From Eleusine coracana subsp. coracana (taxonomy: Eukaryota > Streptophyta > Magnoliopsida > Poales > Poaceae): a stretch of 64,000 nt of DNA. Positions 49,599 to 61,100 of this stretch are shown here, in pieces (within the stretch, counting starts at the first letter, position 1; each line of letters starts with the position of its first letter). The position numbers and the translations under genes are program-made. The stretch lies in the NCBI GenBank assembly GCA_032690845.1, contig CM064433.1, forward strand, positions 41,600,658 to 41,664,657, read 5' to 3'. The notes below the pieces were generated by a model. It saw nothing but the letters and a program-made list of their open reading frames with translations, did not search any database and was not told the DNA's origin.

Positions 49599-50288
49599 CT
49601 ATAAGACAACACGGAGATGCTCTGCATGTTCTTCCTCTGACTTCGAGAAGACTAGGATGTCGTCAATGAATACCACCACAAACTTGTCCAACCCAGGCAT
49701 GAACACTGCGTTCATGAGATACATGAAGTGTGCCGGTGCATTTGTCAACCCGAACGACATCACTAAGTACTCATATAGACCGTATCGGGTAGAAAAGGCT
49801 GTCTTAGGGACGTCTTCGGCACGGATTTTAATTTGATGGAAACCCGACCGGAGATCAATCTTGGAGAACACCTTGGCTCCTATCAATTGGTCGAAGAGGA
49901 TGTCAATACGAGGCAGTGGGTATTTGTTCTTGACAGTCACCGCATTCAGGGGTCGGTAGTCTACACACAGCCTCAGGGGCTCATCTTTCTTCTTCACGAA
50001 TAATGCCGAACAACCCCAAGACGAGGAGCTTGGTCGAATGAATCCCTTATCCAGCAGCTCCTTAAGTTGCTCCTTCAAGTCAGCTAGTTCCTTAGGCGCC
50101 ATTTTATACGGCCATTTGGATATAGGTGCCGTCCCTGGCTGAAGCTCAATCTTGAACTCCACATCCCGATCCGGTGGAAATCCTGGGAGATCGTCAGGGA
50201 GCACATCCGGAAATTCCCGAACCACTGGAATATCCTTTATTTGTCCGGCGGTGGTGTGGTGAATGCTTGGTGCGACCAGTTGGGGTGG
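49599..50288 (-). pseudogene. pol: pol: reverse transcriptase
   Basis: In frame with flanking parts; bounded by the TGA at 50289 and TAG at 49599. From the M at 50225: N-terminal FPDVLPDDLPG, PLP-rich linker, fingers with first catalytic D at 124 (SKIDLRSGFHQI), FGLTNAPA at 158-165, and FIDD at 186-189. The thumb and connection continue past the TAG into the next piece. Confidence 0.92.
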
Positions 50289-51011
50289 TCATACTCGGAA
50301 GCTTACGCTACCATGGGTGGGAGAGTTTAGGTGCACAGTGTAGGCGTCTATGTCCAGTATAGCTTTATGTTGCCTCATCCAAGGCATGCCCAGAATAATG
50401 TCAATGTTGCACCCATCTAAGACCATGCACTTAGTAGGGTAAACTTTTGATCCTAGGGTTATTGGGAGTTTGTCTATTTCATATAGAGCAGGGGTTTGTC
50501 CACCGGTTGATCTAATGGTGTATCGTGTTTTCATGAGGGTGCGGGGCAGCCGGTACTTATTAACAAAGAACCCACTAACAAAGCTATGTGATGCTCCTGA
50601 GTCAAACAGAACTAGTGCGGGGTGGTCTCGAACAGAGAATATACCAGCAAGGATGGGGCTGTTCTCCGGAATCTCTTCCAGGGTGGTGTTGTTCACTTGC
50701 CCAGCACGTACTGGCCCTCGGTTGTTGCGGTTGTTGTTGGTGTTGTTATTCCTCGGCAGGTTCTGGCCAGTGCTCTTCTTAGGGTGCGGACACTCCCTCG
50801 AGAAATGCCCAAGATGACTGCAGTTGTAGCAGGGAAAAGATCCGGCCTGAGCGTTCGGCTGCTGGGGTGGGCGAAATCCACCCTGAGTCTGCTACAGGCG
50901 CGGTACCAGGGGTCGCTGCTGTGCTGGCTGAGGCGGACGCACAGCAGGTGCCGGTACGGGGACGGAACGGTACCTCTGTCCTGACGGGGTGGTGTACACC
51001 ATGCGGAACTT
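50289..51011 (-). pseudogene. gag-pol: gag C-terminus with zinc knuckle, and protease
   Basis: Same frame as gag and RT. A zinc knuckle CX2CX4HX4C (CYNCSHLGHFSREC, first base at 50831) is followed by a basic N-rich linker and the retropepsin active site LFDSGASHSF near 50600. TAG at 50892-50894 interrupts the gag tail before the knuckle, and TGA at 50289-50291 ends the protease segment. Confidence 0.9.
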
Positions 51012-51839
51012 CTACGGGGGTCCACTGGATGGCCCCATAGCAGCTACGGAGCGCTTCCATTCTGCCATCACCCTACGATAGCCGTCTTCCGCGACGATCG
51101 CGTTGTTGACGAACTCGGCGAATGAGCCTCCCATGTTAAGGTTGAGGCGGTCCTGTAGCTCAGCACTTAGTCCCTCCAAGAAATAGTCCTTGCGCTTGGC
51201 GGGGGTGTCCACTTGTTCCGGGGCGTACAACGCCAACCAGTTGAACTCTTCGCAGTATTCCTCGACACTGCGGCTGCCCTGCTTTAGAGCGGCGAATTCA
51301 CGCGCCTTCCTATGGACCAGCCCCGCAGGGATGTAGTGAGCGCGGAACGCATCCTTGAACTCGTCCCACGTAATCTGTCGGTCGGTTCCCACAGAGGCGA
51401 CATGGTTGGCCCACCATGCCCCAGCCGCACCATGCAGTTGCTGCGCGGCGAACAATGTCTTCTGCACAGGCGTGCAGTTAAGGAGTCCAAATTTGGACTC
51501 GAGCATGCGAAGGAAGTTCTCCGCCTCCATGGGCTCGGTAGTTGAGCTGAACGTGGGCGGCCTGGTGGCGAGGAAATCGGAGTAGGAGCTGTTCTGCGGT
51601 GCTCCGTCGTGATGGCCCCTAGCATTACGGGCTGCTATGTTTTGTTGTGCCAGCTCCCGCATGAATTCCGCCTGCTGTTGCTGGCTCTCCATCATCGTAG
51701 CGAAAAACTACGCCATCATCTGCATGGGGTTGGGTGGCGGCGGCGGTGGTGGAGTCCGTAGCGGAGAGTCAGTCCCCCTAGCCCTGGAACCTTCGGGCTG
51801 CTCGCCATGCAGCTCATTGGTGTTACGGGTGCGCACCAT
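51012..51839 (-). pseudogene. gag: gag capsid region
   Basis: Probable start ATG at 51839-51837 (MVRTRNTNEL), a proline run, then TAG at 51708-51710. It resumes in the same frame with a Q-rich helix and the Retrotrans_gag fold (ENFLRMLESKFG ... AAGAWWANHVAS ... WDEFKDAFRAHYIP ... KDYFLEGLSAELQDRL). Ends at TAG 51012-51014, after which the frame continues into the zinc knuckle. Confidence 0.9.
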
Positions 51840-52152
51840 TCTGAAATGCAAAAATAAGGATCCAATTAGTCTCTTATCCAACATGAGCATTATAGGTTAC
51901 CAAAGCAAATAACACCGCACACGGGACAGCAATTTGGTAAACAACAAAATTTCGTTAAAGTGGCAGTTTTCCAAGTTAACATGGTTCTAGTACAAGTTAA
52001 CAGTTCCACTCTAAACACTCGGAATATGTGGCCATCGAGTTTGCAAAAGCTATTCACGAGGGTGATCCCAAAAATACAACAACCACGCGTGGAGCGTCCT
52101 AAAAGCTATCCATCTACCATGACCTACAAGCACGACCTAGTCGCGTCTACTA
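51840..52152 (-). other. Spacer between extra ORF and gag
   Basis: About 310 bp, AT-richer than either side, no ORF kept. Could hold a splice or internal start signal for gag; nothing specific seen. Confidence 0.4.
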
Positions 52153-53115
52153 CTACTGCCATGCCCTGACACCGGCGGTGCCAGAGGGCCCTGGTCGGTC
52201 CGCGTCGGTTGGAGCGGGTGGCTCGTAGTCCACGTCGGACTCCTCGCTCGCGTCCTCCTCGGGCTCCTCCTCCACGGGTGCTGCGGGTGGTGTAGCAATC
52301 GCGTCCAACTGAGCCTGGAGGTCCTGGTTCTCATGAGCCAGTGTGTCCAGGTCCTCCGCCATAAGGTCCATCTCCTGCTGAGCACTTGCCAGCTGCTGCT
52401 ACAGGTGCTCGTTGTGGTTTGCCCGTTGCTGCATAATCAACCCTCGTCTATCCACCTCCTGCACTAGAGTGTCGCGCTACTCAGTGACCTCTGTCACGCG
52501 AGTCTCACTCGCTTCAAGAGCAGCAGTCAATCGCTGAATCTCTCTCTCCTGTGCATCGACCTGTGTCTGCAGGTCGTTCCTCTGCAGCCACACCTGCTCA
52601 GCATCCGCCAGCAAGACTCTGCTACGGCTGCTAGACTCCTCATCCAAGTTGAGGAGGTACTCGGAATAGTGAGATACGCGGTGCTATCCCGCGTGGTACT
52701 CCGGGTAGTCGTCACGAGAGACGCGTCTCACGCGCCTCTGCCACACCGGGTCAGCCTGGTGCCAAATGGGGATCATCTCGAACGGAGTCCCCGAGAGCGC
52801 TGCTACGTTGCGCCCACAGAAGTGAGTGAGAGCCCGGTGAGCGACTCTCTCCAGGCCCTCCCTGAGGCTCCCGGCCGTGACGGTGCTCTCCGTACCCGCC
52901 AAGTCGGGGTTGCGCGGGTGTGGGGAGACACTGAGATGCACCTCTGCAAAAGGCACACCGTGGCGGCGGGTCTCACGCCCACGGTACGACGGCTGCTCCT
53001 CGTAGCCCAAGGCGCGTAGCATTTCCCACAGGAGGGTGGGAAAGCCACGGTGGTGTAGACCGGTGGTATAACGCCACCCGTCGTGCTGGAACAGTTCAAA
53101 CCCGTGCTCGTCCAT
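52153..53115 (-). pseudogene. Extra ORF upstream of gag: globular N-domain plus coiled coil
   Basis: 320 codons in sense with the element, from MDEHGFELFQHDGW to RAWQ and TGA/TAG at 52153. Residues 1-143 look like a compact domain rich in W, F, H and R (HRGFPTLLWEMLRALGYEE; VAHRALTHFCGRNVAALSG; WHQADPVWQRR). About 160-260 is strongly heptad-like (AEQVWLQRNDLQTQVDAQER; LTAALEASETRVTEVTE; DLDTLAHENQDLQAQLDAI), then an acidic E/D/P-rich tail. Three in-frame TAG stops at 52684-52686, 52477-52479 and 52399-52401 break it; no frameshift. The start ATG is preceded by TTTGTGTTCCAG, a good 3' splice site. Extra ORFs are known in some plant LTR elements; I do not recognise this domain. Confidence 0.75.
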
Positions 53116-54035
53116 CTGGAACACAAACCCCAAATAGTGAGTACTCGTTCACAACGCAGAGGATGCAGGCCAAAATAAAACAATTTGATGCAATGAGTGA
53201 TATACAGAATCTAGCCTGAGTACTAAAGTGGTAGAATCCTTCACCACTTTCCTGAAAGTGCAACTACAGCCCTAGGGGTGATCGGAGCAAGGAATTACGG
53301 GTTTTACACCATAGGTAAAAGCTGAAATTTAGATTAACCCGTTTTCGACGTGCTGACTCGGATGGCCAAGATGGTATTGTCCGAAAATTTTCAAAACCAA
53401 AATCTTCTTACTGATCGTACAGTGACTTCATTCTCGATTCCAATAAGTATTCGTTTGCATGCTTTTGACCTTCAGGTGGAAAGATATCGATTTTTATATG
53501 AACGATCCATCTGCTGAAACTTCAGTTTCTTATTGATGTCTTGATGCCTTTTAATAGTTTTCATTGACGCATATGATTTCGGCCTACCCGTCCTCACCAA
53601 ATAAAAATTCGGTCACGAATAGAACCATACGTATAGTCGGTGGCAATCGATCTCTCAAGTCAGTCGTATACTACCCGTTTCTTACGAGAATCGTGGTTAG
53701 CGTACCTGCGAAGATTGATTCCAGAAACATTACATCAAATCAAAAGAAACGAGCCGAAAATAATCCCTTATTATTGTCCTAGGGCAGGACACTGATGTTA
53801 TACGCAATCAGCCTGCGTTCACACCATTGTGCTAGCTTCCCATGTTACAGTCCACTAGGCGGGACACATACCTGCGTTAACGATGCCGTAGATGCAGTAT
53901 TTAAACAAACAACCTCCTACAGTTAGCTTTGCCACCTAGATCATAACTTATTAATAACCTATTGGGCACGTCCTCACACGTTCGTTACGGAGTTTTCAAA
54001 AATATGTCTTTGAATATTGCACTATTCCTGAGATC
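53116..54035 (-). other. Leader of element B
   Basis: Noncoding 5' leader between PBS and the extra ORF; matches 9290-9730 of element A. A possible splice donor CAG/GTACG lies at 53706/53705 (minus strand), about 590 nt before the splice-acceptor-like site at 53116. Confidence 0.5.
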
Positions 54036-54047
54036 GCTCTGATACCA
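54036..54047 (-). promoter_or_regulatory. Primer binding site of element B (initiator Met tRNA)
   Basis: Minus strand TGGTATCAGAGC, exact plant initiator Met tRNA complement, three bases inside the 5' LTR. Confidence 0.95.
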
Positions 54048-54050
54048 CGC

Positions 54051-57000
54051 TGTCACAGACCCGCCTTACCACGGAGGCGGCTCCGTTCCAGGATCTCCCT
54101 CGGGTGGCGACACGCGCTGTGGCGCCCAATAGTACAATACATGACAGAGAAATATACTTGTAATAAGAGCATAGGTGGGAAACAGAGTTTTACATAAATG
54201 TGAAGTTATATTACAAACCAGAGTTTTGACAGAAGTAAATTTGCGGAAGCGAATTGTTCAACACTGGTTCACCAGTTTGACGAAATAGCTAAGATACAAT
54301 CGCCCTCTCACGGCGACACACAGAGAACATCCCGGTCATAATAGGTGCTTTGCCCAAGCACCGTACCGACAAGCAAGGAACTAATCCTCGTCTTCGTTCG
54401 TGCATAGCTCCCATTCGATGTTCCAGCAATCGGGGCGCTGGCCCTCCCAATGGAATCTTCCACCGCAGTGGCAGTCTCCGTCCTGGTCATCTGAAAACCA
54501 CATAGAGCTACGCCCTGAGTAACTAATTTACTCAGCAAGACTGACCCGTCAAAATGGCCAACTACAGCCGACACCTAGACATGCAAGGCTAGGGATACGG
54601 TTTATATTGCCAGAAAGGCCGCCTAAGAGTGGATCCTTATTTTTCAAGTTTTAGCATCAAGTTAAGTTGTCATGCAGACTAATAAATTTAGTTTGCATTA
54701 AAGCTATAACAATCATGGTTGCAACACAATCTTAAAAATTTCCAAACAGCAGTATTATACCCACTCATCATCTTAATGGCTTCCAACACTGTTCCGTAGT
54801 AGCGATCAAGTGGTACTCGTTACCGTGAGGGGCAGCGACTCGAATCGATTTACCTCCTGCAGGAGAAACCTGCTTGCACGACCCATACGCGCTTCCGGGA
54901 AGCCGCATGGAGCAACCTTTCGCTCACGGTACCGCAGGGTCTTCCGGGTCCAGACTCCCCCGAGAAGGGTCCCCCAACGCGATGCGCCTCGTGCCGCCAT
55001 CCGTGGGTGGATTGCTCCCTCCTCTCAGCCCCAGTTCCACCAAAGAAGGGAGAAGGCTATCTTCAGACCAAGCGATAGTCGTAGCTACGTCGGTTTACTG
55101 GGCCCATATCTCCAGCATGCAAACAGTACGTTCAAACTTGATCCCATGGACCGGACACGAGGCGTAGCCTTCGGGGACTCGGACGGGGCTACCTCCTTGA
55201 AGACAAGCTATCCTTCCCTTTCCACCTAGATGCCCGCCCGGTCTTCATTGTGATTCCATCCACCCTTTCCTTCATCCGATCACGTTCCCCAGTGATAATA
55301 TTCCCTGTCTACGAGTGGTCTCTATACCACTCGATGAGTAGTCGTCCTAATTTAAGCAGAGCGACTATCGTCCTGAGGCTAATAATCGGGAAGGAGGGAC
55401 CTACTGCATGCTAGGGTTTCAATCAACTCCTATCACTTAATGCACAGACAAACTCACATCCCTAGTTAGTGATAGAATAAAAATTTAAAACGGGGTTATG
55501 CACCGGGGCTTGCCTGGGTTCTGCTCTTGCTCAGCTACGGCACCTCCGGCTCCTTCTGGGTCCTGCTCCGGTCCCGTCTCCACGTGGTCCACTGCGTGAT
55601 CTATATGATGCAAAGATGATGCTTATGAGAGAAGATTCATGGCACTTCCTCAATAAATACGTTAATGTACACTATTTCTCGTGGAAGTGAGCGGGGTGTG
55701 TTGGTTAGTTCAGCAATGTAACGTATTTAGTGGAGGCACAGGGTGAGGGCGTTTAGTGTATTTCTTTCATGGACTCCAGTATTTAATCGCGATGACGTTG
55801 TATAAAAATATGGCGGTCGTGATGACCGGGCGGAGGTGCAACATATACATTACTAAGGGGTGCGGGTCAAGGCATTACCTACAGCTTATATGATGTTTAT
55901 CATGAAAGACATAGTAGTCAAACCTAACATATCGGAATGAATTTATAACGCCCAGTGAATTATTAGAGCTACCATACCATTAATTATTTTTGCCTAGTTC
56001 TAGAAACCAAATGCACATGGGGAATTTATTGTAACTAGGTCATGCCAGGGGTGAATTATGACCCAAGTTACATAGACATGCAATGAGCCAATAATTTTAA
56101 ATAATTAAAATAAGGAAAAGGTATTAATTTTAATTATGAAAAAAAAATACAGAGACTCCCCCAAGACATTTTTCAGGAAGACTAGAAACTGAAAAACATA
56201 ATTGGTGGCCAAGTTTCATGATTTTATCAGCTCCCTATAATTAGTTATGAATTTATAAGTGTTTTTCTCATTTATTTTAATCCTGAAAATAATACTAACA
56301 TGTAACATGGTTTAGTATTTTTCTACAGTAGTATAAGTCTAGAGAGTTCCAGAGAATTTTTGTTTGCCCCTAAATTCGCAGTATTCATTTATCTATGGAT
56401 TTTATAAACTAATAGGCTTATTCTGGAATTTATTTAACCAAATAACAGTGGAAAAAAACCTTGGGCCAATAGCTGAATGGTCACACAAGCGCCACACCAA
56501 CCTGGCCGGCCGGGGCAGCCACAGCACGCCGGAGGCCGGCGGCGCGTCGTCGGAGTGGACCAAACGGCCACGAAAAATTCCAAATAAAATACCTATGCGA
56601 AGCTTAGCTCGACGCGATCCCGTTTGAGGTGTCCCAAGGGAAGGAGCTCACCGTGGTAGCCGGCGGCGAGCGGCGAAGCTCCGGGACGTGTTGCGGTAGA
56701 CGAATTATTGTGGCTTGCACGGTGGGTTTTGAGCGACGAAACTTGGTAGGATGGGGGAGGAGGGCAAGGCGAAGAGTTTGAGCCGGCTGATCTGTGTCGG
56801 GAGGGGCTGGAGCGGCAGCACTTCGAGCTCACCGAGCTTGCAACAATGGTGACAGTGGCTTCGGGTGGAGGAAAGAAGAAATAGAGAGAGAGCGGTCCGA
56901 AATGGATAAGTGAGAAGAAGCAAATGGAGAGGGACCCCGAGCTTGAGGTGGTCGGGCCGACCAGGCGAGGCCGCCGCCAATGTACGGCCGCCACGCGGCG

Positions 57001-57517
57001 ACGAGGCGCCGGGCGCCCGGGCCCGCGCGGGAGGAGGAAGAGAGAGTGGCGGCTGACATGTGGGACCCGCTCCCCTTTTCTTTTTCGTTGGTTTTCAAAA
57101 CAGCACTGCCTTAATAATTTTGTAGATTTAAAATCGTGGATGCCATGGAAAATCTAAAAATATGTGCGTGCTCCTAGTGATGTACTCTATTTTACAAAAA
57201 TGGGAGCACGAAATGGTTGTTACTGGAATTTAAATAAGAAATTTTTTAAAAAGAGGTAGTTTTGAACCTTTTAGGTATTTATTTGGGGCCTTTATTGATG
57301 GAATAAAAATCTGAGAAAATCCTTAAAATTCTACTTGACCATGACCAACAACATATAATTTTTGCAGTGGTGACTTATATTAAAAATTTGAGACTTGTAG
57401 TGCAAGTGTTATTCAATTTGGATTTGAATTGACAACTTAAATCCAAATTTTTAGTAATAAGGTCTTGTGATGACTAATTGTTGCTCTTGGGACCACTATG
57501 ACACTAGGAGTGTCACA
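54051..57517 (-). repeat. 5' LTR of element B
   Basis: 3467 bp, nearly identical to 43771-47290. Lacks 44 bp relative to the 3' LTR between two GGCCG words. Confidence 0.96.
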
Positions 57518-57522
57518 GCTAC
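57518..57522. repeat. Target-site duplication of element B, right
   Basis: GCTAC, identical to 43766-43770. Confidence 0.95.
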
Positions 57523-57874
57523 CGGCAGTGGGTGAGATGCAGCAAGCTGGCAAGGCAGCCCCGCAATGCGAGTGCCGGCATGATGCACACGTTACGTACC
57601 GGAGGTAGATGCAGATGGCACGAAGCTGAGGACGATGCAGGTGGCACGCCCTCTGAGAAAGGCGGCGAGACGTGGCTGATGCATCGAGCGGCGCAATGTG
57701 TTAGGTGATATAGCGGCACGTTCGGTGAGGGAGTCGATGAGTTGCTGCCGATTGCTCTGGTTCGATAGAAATTACGGTTATATCCTCAGTGGCACTCAAT
57801 GTAAATAGTTTAGTAATTGACTAATTACATTATTATCCTAATAATTACCACCAGTAATACTTTAGTAATATGTC

Positions 57875-57942
57875 TAGTAAAACTGCTCTTGGTCGGCAGT
57901 ACCTTTTATAGTAAAACTGCTCTTGGTCGGCAGTACCTTTTA
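57875..57942. repeat. 34-bp tandem repeat, two exact copies
   Basis: TAGTAAAACTGCTCTTGGTC followed by GGCAGTACCTTTTA, repeated exactly at 57875-57908 and 57909-57942. Confidence 0.95.
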
Positions 57943-58753
57943 TAGTAGAGTTACCTTAACTAAGGACAGGTGAGGAGTGAGGTACCTCAAAACTTCCTCG
58001 AGTTATATTTGAAAAAATGCTCATCAGGTCTCACGAGTCTTTTATTTGTTTGTTTAATACGAACATTTGTAACATAATCCGATAGTTTGTGATGATTATA
58101 TGGATATAACACAGAGCATGGGAGTGCAATTTCATCGAACAGGTACACTGCAATTTGAATAAAAACCAAAAGTTCTTCCAGAACTAGTGATTTGAAATCT
58201 GAAAGAGGAAAAGCAGTTGAACTCTTAGATCGAATCTTCAAGTATAAAATTAAATAACATATGTACAGTGGGGGTGAAAAAATCGCATCATTTTTGTACT
58301 TGTACATAACTGCATACTGAAAAACAGGACCTGCAGTATGCTACGTGCCTTGTGCTACACCATGTTTATATGGTCACAGGCCACGACAATTTCAATTCAG
58401 TGAATGAAAGTACCAATTTTAGCAAGTTAGCACGAGGGCATCCTGATTCATAAACAGGTAAAGCTATTGCTGCCGTTAATACAATCTGAACCAACCTTCG
58501 TTCATGTATGGTGAAAGCTAAATTGTACTAGATCAAATGGTCTAAATAAAATGGACCCTGCTAAATCTGAACCAACCTGAATATTCATGGCTTCTTTGTT
58601 CATCGTGAGCAAGCTCGCTGCGAGGAAAGAAATCGAGCAGCAGTCAAATCAGATATTAGGAGAAATCGAGACGTTGGAGAGAGGATGAGAAACAGATGGA
58701 GGGCAACAGGCGGCAGACAACCCACGATAGTTTCTGGTCAAAACTAGAGAAAT

Positions 58754-58755
<2 letters not shown>

Positions 58756-58799
<44 letters not shown>
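58756..58799. repeat. (GA)22 microsatellite
   Basis: 44 bp of uninterrupted GA. Confidence 0.97.
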
Positions 58800-58802
<3 letters not shown>

Positions 58803-59219
58803 GGTGGGGAAAGGGAGACCGAGAGAGGGCACCTTGTGGGGCGCGGATGTGAGTGAAAAGAGCTGAAGCGAAGAAATTTTTTGTGTCCGATGTAGTTTGT
58901 TGGAGACGTAGTTGTTGAATTGGAGTCTGCGATATAGTAACCTGTACTGTATTGTTGCAGACTCTGTTACAGAAATTGAGTCTATAATATAACTTTGAAG
59001 ACTCAGATAAAAAAAACTGAATTGGTTGATTAGGCCGTTGCGTTGAAATAAGGAGAAAGTGACCTGAAAAGGTGAACCCATCGTGAAGCTTTTTGCAAGT
59101 CCTTGCTGGATGAGATACTTTGTTGAATATATAGCTTGCACCACTGAATCTGAAAATATTGTTTTTTTGCAAGTCCTTGCTGGATGATTTCAGAATTAAA
59201 TCGCAGGATGACTTTCTGA

Positions 59220-60650
59220 TGGTTTTTATTGTATCAATGGTTTAACACCGACACCTTACCCAGGTGTTGGTACTTTTTTCATTGCATCAACGGTTTAACA
59301 TCATCTATCAGATCACTCAAAGAGTAGGTACCGTCTCAATTGTACAACGTTCGTGATATTAAATATTGAGTGAAGCAATACTGTCGGATTCGTTGTGACT
59401 TCCTTTATTTGGCAGCGTTGATATGAAGCAATAAGTAATCGGGAAAGTAGAAGAGGAGCTGCAACCTCAGTAGAGAGAAATGAATCAACGCATCGATGTA
59501 GAGCACACACCATGACGATCTGTTCAAAGGCCTGCGGGGAACTGGCAATAGTTGGAGTCAACATAGTCGATATATAGACTGTCACTACCATTCTCAGGCC
59601 ACTATTTCAAATGGTACAGTTATCTGAGTTAGTATTCTAGGACAATCAGTTATGCAGTTTTTAGTGGAAACAGATTGCTTAATCTATTATTCCATTCTGA
59701 GCTGTTCCAATTAGGATTCTTTTTTTATATGGTCTGTGCTCTGTAACAGCGAAGCCAGCAGGAAACTTCTACTAGAATATGTATGAACTTTTTATCAAAC
59801 ATTTAGAGTTTAGTTTATTTCAGGAGTTTTCGTGCAAACGTAACTGATCGTATGTTTGTTTTATTCCAAAAAAGGATGACCAGTGATGATATCAAACAAG
59901 TATTGCGTATAAAACTGCATGCAACATCACACAGGGCCAATTAATATGTATCTCTCCAATATACAGTATTTTCTCCAGTGTTATACACAATCCACATAAT
60001 GTTTGTGCTGACGACCTATGTCTCCATCAAGCGAAGTCAACCTAAGATGGTGGAGACGCATAGTAGATGTAAGAGATACATGATTTTGCCTAATCATTTT
60101 TTACTTATTTATTTATGTGCTAAGTACACTGGTATGCCTGCACATTTTGTTTGTTTCCGTTGCCACAACATGACTATGTTTTGTTATTTTCGTGTCAAAA
60201 CATAGTTTAACCAAATTTAATAGGGTTGATAAAAACCCAGCCCCAGAAACTTCAAATATTAGTAGCCATGAATGTTGGTCTCACCCTTAGGGCGTCGTGT
60301 ACTACAGTTCAGACCTTAATTTGTGTTTTCAACTGATCTAAGACATAAGAGACTGTGCACCACAGGGGAGATCAGATTGTGTAAATAGGAAGCAGCAAGT
60401 GCTTTTTTTATTTCACGAATTATGCGCACAAGGATTTGAACATTTGTAGGACGTCTCATACCGGTACTAACTTTGCTGTTGTCCGTGTGCCAGTCAGGTT
60501 GATGAAGGTGCATTTTATTTTCCACACTATACATGGGAGATGTTGTCCTCGAGTCCTTCATATATTCCAGTGCCCTCCAATTCTGCAGGAAGACGTCAAA
60601 AAAAGAAAATGCTGTAGTAATTGACTTGTTTCTTCACGCATTGAGTACTC
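59220..60650 (+). repeat. Backbone duplicate of 22550-23300 and 24990-25480
   Basis: Diverged copy of the block before units 6 and 8. Relative to the left copy, the unit 6/7 interval (23350-24950) is missing between about 60000 and 60100. No gene. Confidence 0.75.
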
Positions 60651-60693
60651 CAGTACATGTAGTAGGTGCAGATTTATATGCACTATATATATT
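60651..60693 (+). promoter_or_regulatory. Core promoter of unit 11 (TATA 60684-60692)
   Basis: CCAGTACATGTAGTAGGTGC, AGATTTATATGCAC, then TATATATATTGG. 127 bp before the site. Confidence 0.55.
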
Positions 60694-60714
60694 GGACTGG
60701 AGAGAAGTGAACAT

Positions 60715-61100
60715 GCTACCATGGAACTCAGGCGTCAGGCCTTCATCCAGGTGTGCAGACACATAAGATGCTACCACGGTTAACAGCTGACAGTGCCAAG
60801 TGTATCGCAATAGGCCTGTGAGACATCAGTATGAAGTCATGGAACATCACAGCCGTCGATAGCAGATGTAGCTGATGCAACCATTTGATGCCGGACAACT
60901 ACTCTATCGCGAAACACTGCTCAAACTGGAGGCCACGCAGTATCACAACATGTCCGGCATGCCTAGGTTGTGGATTTCGATCGCGGTAAAGCCTCATTGC
61001 TACGGAAAAGCAAGAGAGGTGACTGTGTCCATCCGTGCCTAATCACAGAATCAAGAACATTACAGTAGTGAATCATTGCAGTGCTCCCAGAACGCTACCT
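60715..61100 (+). ncRNA. PHAS-like unit 11
   Basis: Duplicate of unit 8 with site 60811-60832. Shared words after the site: ATGAAGTCATGGAACATCAC, CATTTGATGCCGGA, GAAACACTGCTCAAACTG. No coding potential. Site core has two changes, so this unit may be weakly targeted or decayed. Confidence 0.42.
60811..60832 (+). promoter_or_regulatory. miR2118-like target site (unit 11), two changes
   Basis: TAGGCCTGT then GAGACATCAGTA. Predicted cut 60822/60823, with a mismatch at the cut position. Confidence 0.42.

Larger units (their letters stand above)
43771..57517 (-). mobile_element. Tekay/Del-type chromovirus B, full length
   Basis: 13,747-bp Ty3/gypsy element on the minus strand: 5' LTR 54051-57517, PBS, leader, extra ORF, gag, PR, RT, RNase H, INT with GPY and chromodomain-like tail, PPT, 3' LTR 43771-47290. 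Order PR-RT-RH-INT, very long LTRs and the chromodomain-like end point to the Tekay/Del chromovirus clade. Perfect 5-bp TSD. By eye about 50 substitutions separate the LTRs (~1.5%), which at the commonly used grass LTR rate of 1.3e-8 per site per year means roughly half a million years. Internal stops make it non-functional as a protein source. Confidence 0.95.
57523..59219. other. Unassigned stretch right of element B
   Basis: No gene assigned. ORFs of 162 and 142 codons at 58656-59172 (minus) are built partly from the GA microsatellite and overlap each other. ACCACCAGTAAT near 57849 echoes the palindrome at 37295. Confidence 0.4.

Noticed and set aside
58656..59172. 162- and 142-codon minus-strand ORFs
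   Set aside because: Long runs come from the (GA)22 tract; the two frames overlap and neither has a domain.
95..60832. Target sites as P-loop codons of NB-LRR genes, the other known miR2118 target class
   Set aside because: No frame around any site gives NB-ARC motifs; the surroundings are noncoding.
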